Source: DATJGF01 sp035495315 (lineage in GTDB: Bacteria; Verrucomicrobiota; Verrucomicrobiia; Limisphaerales; UBA8199). From it: DNA of 18,289 nt. Shown piece by piece: positions 14,330 through 18,289 of this stretch. The stretch is from positions 1-18,289 of the forward strand of contig DATJGF010000235.1 of NCBI GenBank assembly GCA_035495315.1, written 5' to 3'. How positions within the stretch are numbered: position 1 is the stretch's first letter; each line of letters opens with the position of its first letter. The translations under genes and the position numbers were made by a program. The notes beneath the pieces were generated by a model, which saw only the letters and a program-made list of their open reading frames with translations, was not told the DNA's origin and searched no databases.

Positions 14330-14840
14330 CCGAGCTCACGCTAACTCAAAATGAATGCAACAATAGAAGTCGGTCGCTTTGCCTGCCAGAAGGGTCGCGC
14401 AGGGATAAGGCTATACGGTCGGAGGGCTAGAGGACTTTCTTACGAGGGAGAAAGGCGCGGCGGAGTGCCTGCAGATAAGGCGAGTCATCCTGCAGGCTCA
14501 ACACGAGCTCTTTGATATCTTCGCTTTTGTTTTGCTTCCACCTATTCTGCTGTCGTTATTCATAGAACCATTCCGAATATCGGAATCTCGGGTTAATTCG
14601 TCTGTGCGGCGGTGATTAACCGATTTTTTCCTGCGCCGGATTTTGGGCCGGCACCCGTCAAGAGCCTCCAAGGACGATGCGAAAGCAAAGAAAACATGTT
14701 CGATTTGGTGAGCTGCCGGCAAGGATGGGAAGCATTTGCGGCACCATAGAGAAAGTTGGAAGCGGCCATTCACAGTATTAGACTAGGTCGGGCAGGGTGC
14801 CCGCTTTCGGGCCGTCAGCGGCACCACAAAGAAACTGTTC
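14330..14840. other. Intergenic stretch without an intact gene
   Basis: 511 bp. It holds a 42-codon minus-strand open fragment (listed separately). Just before the Tat protein gene, a small hairpin GCCCG-cttt-CGGGC spans 14799-14812. An imperfect direct repeat is also present (GCGGCACCATAGAGAAA near 14738 and GCGGCACCACAAAGAAA near 14819). No clear terminator for the sugar cluster and no convincing promoter were found. Confidence 0.4.
14427..14555 (-). pseudogene. Possible C-terminal fragment of an unidentified gene
   Basis: Between stops, the minus strand reads 42 residues that look protein-like: KSEDIKELVLSLQDDSPYLQ followed by ALRRAFLPRKKVL and a stop at 14429-14427. There is no start codon with a ribosome site, and the frame is closed upstream by a stop at 14558-14556. 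If real, it is the tail of a decayed gene. No family is recognised, and chance is not excluded. Confidence 0.25.
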
Positions 14841-16112
14841 ATGCAAACCTCATCAAATATAAGCCGTCGCCGATTTCTGACGGCCACTTGCATCACCCCG
14901 TTGGCGTTCTCGTTGTCATGCCGGTCACGACCTGACTTAACTCACACAGGCAGGGCTCCATTGGCCCGCTTCTTTTTTGTGTCCCTAGGCAAAACAGCCC
15001 TTATGAACTGTGATGGCACGGGGTTGCGTTACCTCGATCTAAAAGCGCCCGATCAGGAAACCTGGCAACCAGGCGGGTTCTTCTCCGATGGGCGGCGGGT
15101 GCTATTCCTCAGTATGGAAAAGCGTCGTGACGGCCCTGGACGGCCCTTTAGCGAGTACTACACCCTGACTCCAACCCACCTGTGGATTTACGATCTCGAT
15201 TCCGACGCGCTTGAGGAAATTGCCACGCGGAACCGCCTGGCGGTCTATTACACGCCGCAACTGCTGCTGAACGACCAACGCATGCTTGTGCAGGTAGTGC
15301 GCAATAAGGTTGGCCAGATCTTCAGCATGAATCTCGATGGATCGGACGCCCGGGAGTTCACCCGACCAGATGAGGGGTTCCCCTACGGCCTCAGCCTCAG
15401 TCCCGATGGGCAGCGGGTGGCCTATCATCTCGCCGGTGGATCGGGTTATGAGATTTGGACCAGCGACCTTGAGGGCGGAAGCCGCATAAAGGTCGCCGCG
15501 CGACCCGGCCACATTTATTTTGGCCCGACTTGGTCGCCGGACGGCCAAATGCTGGCGTACCAGGACTGCGAGCCCTCTCGTGATCCCGGACATGATTGGT
15601 CAGACATTTGGGTGAGTCGGCCGGACGGCTCGGAGCAGAGCGTTTTGACCCGCGAGCAGCCTATGTGGTTTGCCGCCACCTATGGGAACGAACAAAATCA
15701 CGGCGGCGGCTCGAATATCGTCGCTTGGACACACGATGGCGCAATCCTCTTTCCACGACGCCTTCCCGGCTCGAAAGTGGCCTGGGAATTCCAACCGCAG
15801 CGGCCGGACACCGACCATTTCAACCGGGACTACAAACCCGGTCTGGCGCAAGGCGGCACCGAGATCCACCGACTTGATCCCCGCGACGGTTCGGTTAGGC
15901 GGTTGACGAGGTCAGAGCCACCGGTTTGGGATTTCCGCTCCAGCGAATCTCCCGATGGCCGTCACATCCTCTTCTGCCGTGCAGCGACAGGAGAACCTCC
16001 GGCTATCTGGATCATTGACGCAGACGGGAGCAACCCTCGCCTGCTGACAAAAGGATTGGATGATCGCGGGGCCGATCATCCGCGTTGGATTCCAAACACC
16101 TCTCATTCGTAA
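14841..16112 (+). CDS. Tat-exported TolB/PD40-type beta-propeller protein
   Basis: 423 residues. The N-terminus has a twin-arginine signal, SRRRFLTAT (8-16), followed by a short hydrophobic stretch and SLSC (C27). The Cys could be a lipid anchor, but the -3 residue is Ser rather than Leu, so this is doubtful. The mature part is a WD40-like/PD40 propeller: LSLSPDGQRVAY (184-195), WSPDGQMLAY (231-240), SPDGRHILF (370-378), plus blades ending IWVSRPDGS and IWIIDADGSNP. The motif HGGGSNIVAWTHDGAILFPR (287-306) is a distinct inserted region. Similar propellers occur in TolB and in oligogalacturonate lyase; no catalytic site is assigned here. It is expected in the periplasm. It stands alone between two gene-poor stretches. 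Confidence 0.78.
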   Translation: MQTSSNISRRRFLTATCITPLAFSLSCRSRPDLTHTGRAPLARFFFVSLGKTALMNCDGTGLRYLDLKAPDQETWQPGGFFSDGRRVLFLSMEKRRDGPGRPFSEYYTLTPTHLWIYDLDSDALEEIATRNRLAVYYTPQLLLNDQRMLVQVVRNKVGQIFSMNLDGSDAREFTRPDEGFPYGLSLSPDGQRVAYHLAGGSGYEIWTSDLEGGSRIKVAARPGHIYFGPTWSPDGQMLAYQDCEPSRDPGHDWSDIWVSRPDGSEQSVLTREQPMWFAATYGNEQNHGGGSNIVAWTHDGAILFPRRLPGSKVAWEFQPQRPDTDHFNRDYKPGLAQGGTEIHRLDPRDGSVRRLTRSEPPVWDFRSSESPDGRHILFCRAATGEPPAIWIIDADGSNPRLLTKGLDDRGADHPRWIPNTSHS

Positions 16113-16310
16113 AGAGGCGGGTGGATCGGCTTAGGAAACATTTCGCGCCTGGATGCGGGAGCTTTATTGCACGTCAGTAGCGCCTTGCTTGCACCGGTCT
16201 TTGCGCATCGACCGACCGGCGATAGCACGCGTCGGGTTTCGGATCGAAATCACAAGCGCGTTGAGTAAGTGATTTGGCAGTGGGGCAGTAGGCGTGGGGC
16301 CGGTGACGTC

Positions 16311-16328
16311 CGTTATGCAAGCATAACG
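16311..16328. promoter_or_regulatory. Perfect 8-bp dyad, operator-like
   Basis: CGTTATGC-AA-GCATAACG. Arms of 8 bp with a 2-bp spacer are too tight for a stable RNA hairpin and fit a dimeric repressor or recombinase site better. It lies 19 bp upstream of the AGGAGG at 16348 that precedes the small ORF at 16365. Confidence 0.4.
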
Positions 16329-16364
16329 CACGCCCCGGAATCGAATGAGGAGGGACAACCAGCC

Positions 16365-16430
16365 ATGCACTTCTCTACATTCAATTGCCTCTGTATAGCT
16401 GTTGTTTGGCTCACACCGAAAACACCTTGA
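16365..16430 (+). CDS. Possible 21-residue small protein
   Basis: ATG 16365 to TGA 16428-16430 encodes MHFSTFNCLCIAVVWLTPKT plus Pro. AGGAGG at 16348-16353 is 11 nt upstream, one of the best ribosome sites in the window, and a perfect dyad lies just before it. The middle of the peptide is hydrophobic (CLCIAVVWL), which would suit a tiny membrane peptide. No homologue is recognised; with a frame this short, chance is a real alternative. Confidence 0.2.
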   Translation: MHFSTFNCLCIAVVWLTPKTP

Positions 16431-16551
16431 ATCCATGAATTAGCAATTCGCCACCGCCAGGGTTCAACGAGTGCCCTTGACACGAATGGCAGGTTGCCGT
16501 GTTTATGGCAGCTCTACGAACCAGATCGGTCGCTTAGTGACTCTGTGGGCA

Positions 16552-16688
16552 CGATTAAAAGTGGATGCGAATGCGCTTTTGCTCCCCGTTGCTTCATCTC
16601 ATTAACACCTTTATTTATGGAGGTGTACCAGGTCCTCGGTGGATCGAACCCTTTCAAAGGGTTTGTCGCCACCGCCCACTTTTAATCG
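16552..16688 (+). repeat. 137-bp element closed by a 13-bp perfect inverted repeat, with internal hairpins
   Basis: CGATTAAAAGTGG (16552-16564) is the exact complement of CCACTTTTAATCG (16676-16688). Inside are a stem ACACCT/AGGTGT (16605-16610/16621-16626), extendable by two U-G pairs in the plus-strand RNA, and a strong hairpin. The hairpin has CGGTGG/CCACCG (16637-16642/16669-16674) stacked on AACCCTTT-C-AAAGGGTT (16647-16663). CA dinucleotides flank both outer ends. It could be a MITE-like mobile repeat or a structured RNA; no known family is recognised. Confidence 0.45.
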
Positions 16689-16787
16689 CACCCTGACTCG
16701 CCGTGCGGATCGCTGTGGAAGAACCATGATCGCGGAGCGTCGGGGAGCAAATCCTTAACTAAGGCCACATTGGGTACATCCATTTGA

Positions 16788-17127
16788 TGCAATGCGGGGA
16801 GAAGTATTCTCAGGCCAGTGTTGACTCCTGCCGTTCTGCAAGCAAAGCGGACGCCCCGTGCCGAATACCGACAGTTAGTCGCGCAAGCAGCCCCCCCTCG
16901 ACTTCCTCTCCTCCACCCCCACGCTCGATCGTTACCACACAATCATTGACCCACCCGGCTGGCGCCTCGACTCCTTTCCCGTCTTCCAAAACGCCCGCAG
17001 CCTCCGCCACGATTCGTTCAGTTCATGGTCTGACCGCCAGCGAGACGCAGAGCACCTCGTGGTCGTTACGGGCGAACACATGGCGGTGCTGCAAAGCCGC
17101 AGGCGGAGGAGTGGGTGGGCCGAATAA
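16788..17127 (+). pseudogene. Frameshifted coding remnant of unknown family
   Basis: One frame (from 16788, possible GTG at 16818) reads VLTPAVLQAKRTPRAEYRQL then VAQAA up to a run of seven C at 16891-16897. Skipping one C continues naturally in the next frame: LDFLSSTPTLDRYHTIIDPP, GWRLDSFPVFQNARSLRH, then AEHLVVVTGEHMAVLQS, to a stop at 17125-17127. Both halves have ordinary protein composition, unlike the proline/serine-rich product of the long uninterrupted frame through here. The break could be a real slippage mutation or a base-calling error. The family is not recognised. It ends 126 bp before the convergent ABC permease gene. Confidence 0.45.
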
Positions 17128-17253
17128 TTTGGCCATTCACCGATTCCGTATTTGTTGCCGTTTTCAAAGGATGTTCGCCGGGTTTGGTCAGGGCAATGGG
17201 CGCTTAATGGCTGCAGTGCTTATCCACCTCGCAGTTGTGGGAGCTGCCGGATC

Positions 17254-18289
17254 TCAATCATGTCGCAGGGCCTCGATAGGATCTACTCGGGCGGCACGGC
17301 ACGCCGGGAACCAGCAGACGATTAAAGCAACCGCGGCGAATCCAAAGGCTGCGGTCGCCAAGGCCACCATGTCGGTCGGTCCAACTCCGAACAGGAATGT
17401 CGCCAGAAGCCGGCCCAGGAGGACGGTGACCATCGTCCCGAGCAGCAATCCCATGAGGACAAGGCCCAAACCCTCACCGAGTATCAGCCGTAAAATTGCC
17501 AGTCGTGGAGCCCCAACTGCAACACGCACCGCGATTTCTTTACTTCGTGATCCTACAGACAACGAAAGCACACCGTAAATTCCGACCAGTGCCAGGAGCG
17601 AGGCTATTACCGCAAAGCCCAGCAAGAGACGCATGGCAAATGTACGGGGTGCGACAGAATCACGTCGAATATCTTCCATGGTCTTGACGTGCTCCACAGC
17701 TGAAGTCGGGTCGAGCGAGTGAAGTTCTCGCCGAACCGGCGCAATCAGAGCATGAGGATTGGCTGTGGTGGTTCGGATAACCAGGTGTGTGGAGTAGGCT
17801 TTGCTCTGCCAGAGCGAAAAATAAATCTCGGGGCTGGCCTGCTCGCTTAGGGCTTCCGTCCGCGTGTTCGACACGATTCCCACAACCTCAACCGTGTTCG
17901 TGTCGCCGACAACCCTGAGTCTTCTGCCCAAAGGATTAACTCCGGGAAAATAGCGTGTGGCCAACTCCTCATTGATGACCGCCACCGGCGGAACTCCCGA
18001 ATCATCCGAAGCACGGAAACCTCGCCCGGAACAAAGGCGGATTCCCATCGCTTCAAAATAATCTGGCGTGACGGACCTGAGAGGCAGATGGATCTTATCT
18101 TCTAGTCTCGATGAGGTCGGTTGCCCAACAATTTCCATGTCCGCCTTCCACTTGTTGCCTGTCAAGGGAAGTCCCCAGACTAAAGCGACGTGCTTGACAC
18201 CAGGCAACGCGGCGACTCGCTCGAGGGCTTGTGCGTGAAATTCTTTCCAATTTTGCAGCGAAGTCACAGTCATCGTGAGAATATTCTCG
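17254..18289 (-). CDS. ABC transporter permease, MacB/FtsX (ADOP-like) family, C-terminal part
   Basis: The frame is open to the right edge (codons reading ENILT precede the Met at 18273), so this is a partial gene and the Met is internal; full-length relatives have roughly 800 residues. Counting from that Met, residues about 1-190 are the periplasmic core domain: RVAALPGV, VTPDYFEAMGIRLCSGRGF, VAVINEELATRYFPGVNPLG, VEVVGIV. Residues 211-333 form the FtsX domain with three membrane helices (about 214-238, 262-285, 303-325), the cytosolic loop SRSKEIAVRVAVGAPR, and the terminal signature ACRAARVDPIEALRHD. The family forms inner-membrane mechanotransmission-type transporters for lipoproteins, peptides or drugs; the substrate is unknown. 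The partner ATPase is not in the window. Confidence 0.88.
   Translation of the reverse strand, partial: ENILTMTVTSLQNWKEFHAQALERVAALPGVKHVALVWGLPLTGNKWKADMEIVGQPTSSRLEDKIHLPLRSVTPDYFEAMGIRLCSGRGFRASDDSGVPPVAVINEELATRYFPGVNPLGRRLRVVGDTNTVEVVGIVSNTRTEALSEQASPEIYFSLWQSKAYSTHLVIRTTTANPHALIAPVRRELHSLDPTSAVEHVKTMEDIRRDSVAPRTFAMRLLLGFAVIASLLALVGIYGVLSLSVGSRSKEIAVRVAVGAPRLAILRLILGEGLGLVLMGLLLGTMVTVLLGRLLATFLFGVGPTDMVALATAAFGFAAVALIVCWFPACRAARVDPIEALRHD

Larger units (their letters stand above)
16113..17253. other. Gene-poor stretch with structured and decayed sequence
   Basis: 1141 bp between the propeller gene and the ABC permease. It contains, in order, a perfect dyad (16311-16328), a 21-codon ORF with a good Shine-Dalgarno, a 137-bp element bounded by 13-bp inverted repeats, and a frameshifted coding remnant. 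Longer open frames on either strand here have unnatural composition or are antisense to the permease gene. No transposase or integrase was seen. Confidence 0.5.

Noticed and set aside
16311..16328. Integron attC-type site
   Set aside because: GTTATGC and GCATAAC do not fit GTTRRRY and RYYYAAC, the arm order is reversed, and no integrase or cassette array is present.
16620..16665. tRNA T-arm-like GGTTCGATCC on the minus strand
   Set aside because: No 5-bp T stem, no acceptor stem and no anticodon arm can be formed around it.
16682..16942. Minus-strand frame with a protein-like tail (HQMDVPNVALVKDLLPDAP)
   Set aside because: It overlaps the plus-strand remnant, the N-terminal half has low-quality composition, and no start signal is visible. 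Kept only as an alternative reading of this decayed region.
16784..17578. Long plus-strand open frame of 264 codons
   Set aside because: Its product is Ser/Pro/Thr/Arg-rich, it overlaps the frameshifted remnant in a better frame, and its last third is antisense to the ABC permease gene.
18276..18289. Palindrome GAGAATATTCTC at the right edge
   Set aside because: Lies inside the coding frame of the permease (codons for ENIL) and is likely coincidental.
1..18289. CRISPR array, rRNA, tRNA, transposase or prophage genes
   Set aside because: Looked for regular spaced repeats, conserved RNA cores and typical mobile-element proteins; none seen.

Overview
The window looks like a chromosomal segment of a moderately GC-rich bacterium of the PVC group, most likely Verrucomicrobiota (Pedosphaera/Limisphaerales-like). 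The basis is the gene content. It has two prepilin-like proteins with the FTLIELLVVIAII helix and an H-X9-DG type C-terminus. It has large exported proteins built from CBM9-like, Ig-like and FnIII modules that end in a GAR-x-FFRL tail. It also has an FHA-cyclase fusion and an ABC permease of the MacB/FtsX (ADOP-like) type. This taxonomic call is inference; no rRNA or marker gene is present.

Layout. (1) 1-55, minus strand: the first 18 codons of a zinc-ribbon protein that runs off the left edge. (2) 252-6819, plus strand: four tightly packed genes alternating large exported protein / pseudopilin-like protein, twice. The first exoprotein (884 aa) carries two copies of a CBM9-like module, a jelly-roll-like segment and Ig-like domains. 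The second (755 aa) carries a GH114/TM1410-like TIM-barrel hydrolase domain, FnIII, the same CBM9-like module and the same C-terminal tail. (3) 6863-8302, minus strand: a PLP-dependent group II amino-acid decarboxylase. (4) 8602-9468, plus strand: an FHA plus class III nucleotide cyclase protein, possibly from a leaderless transcript, with several consensus cyclase residues changed.

(5) 9676-14329, plus strand: a sugar-modification cluster. It starts with the remnant of a glucose-1-phosphate cytidylyltransferase (rfbF-like) that has kept only its first ~24 and last ~33 residues. Intact genes follow for an LhgO-like FAD oxidoreductase, a sugar-nucleotide epimerase/dehydratase, a zinc-binding sugar C-methyltransferase and a TylF/MycF-like methyltransferase. 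Together they suggest synthesis of a methylated or branched (deoxy)sugar for a surface glycan, now lacking its local nucleotide-activation step.

(6) 14841-16112, plus strand: a Tat-exported TolB/PD40 beta-propeller protein. (7) 16113-17253: a gene-poor stretch with a perfect operator-like dyad, a 21-codon ORF with a good Shine-Dalgarno, a 137-bp element closed by a 13-bp perfect inverted repeat with internal hairpins, and a frameshifted gene remnant with a C7 tract. (8) 17254-18289, minus strand: the C-terminal part of an ABC transporter permease running off the right edge.

The parts most worth a second look are the exoprotein/pseudopilin pairs with a GH114-like enzyme, the collapsed rfbF at the head of the sugar cluster, the cyclase with altered catalytic residues, and the structured 137-bp element. 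No CRISPR array, tRNA, rRNA or insertion sequence with a transposase was seen.
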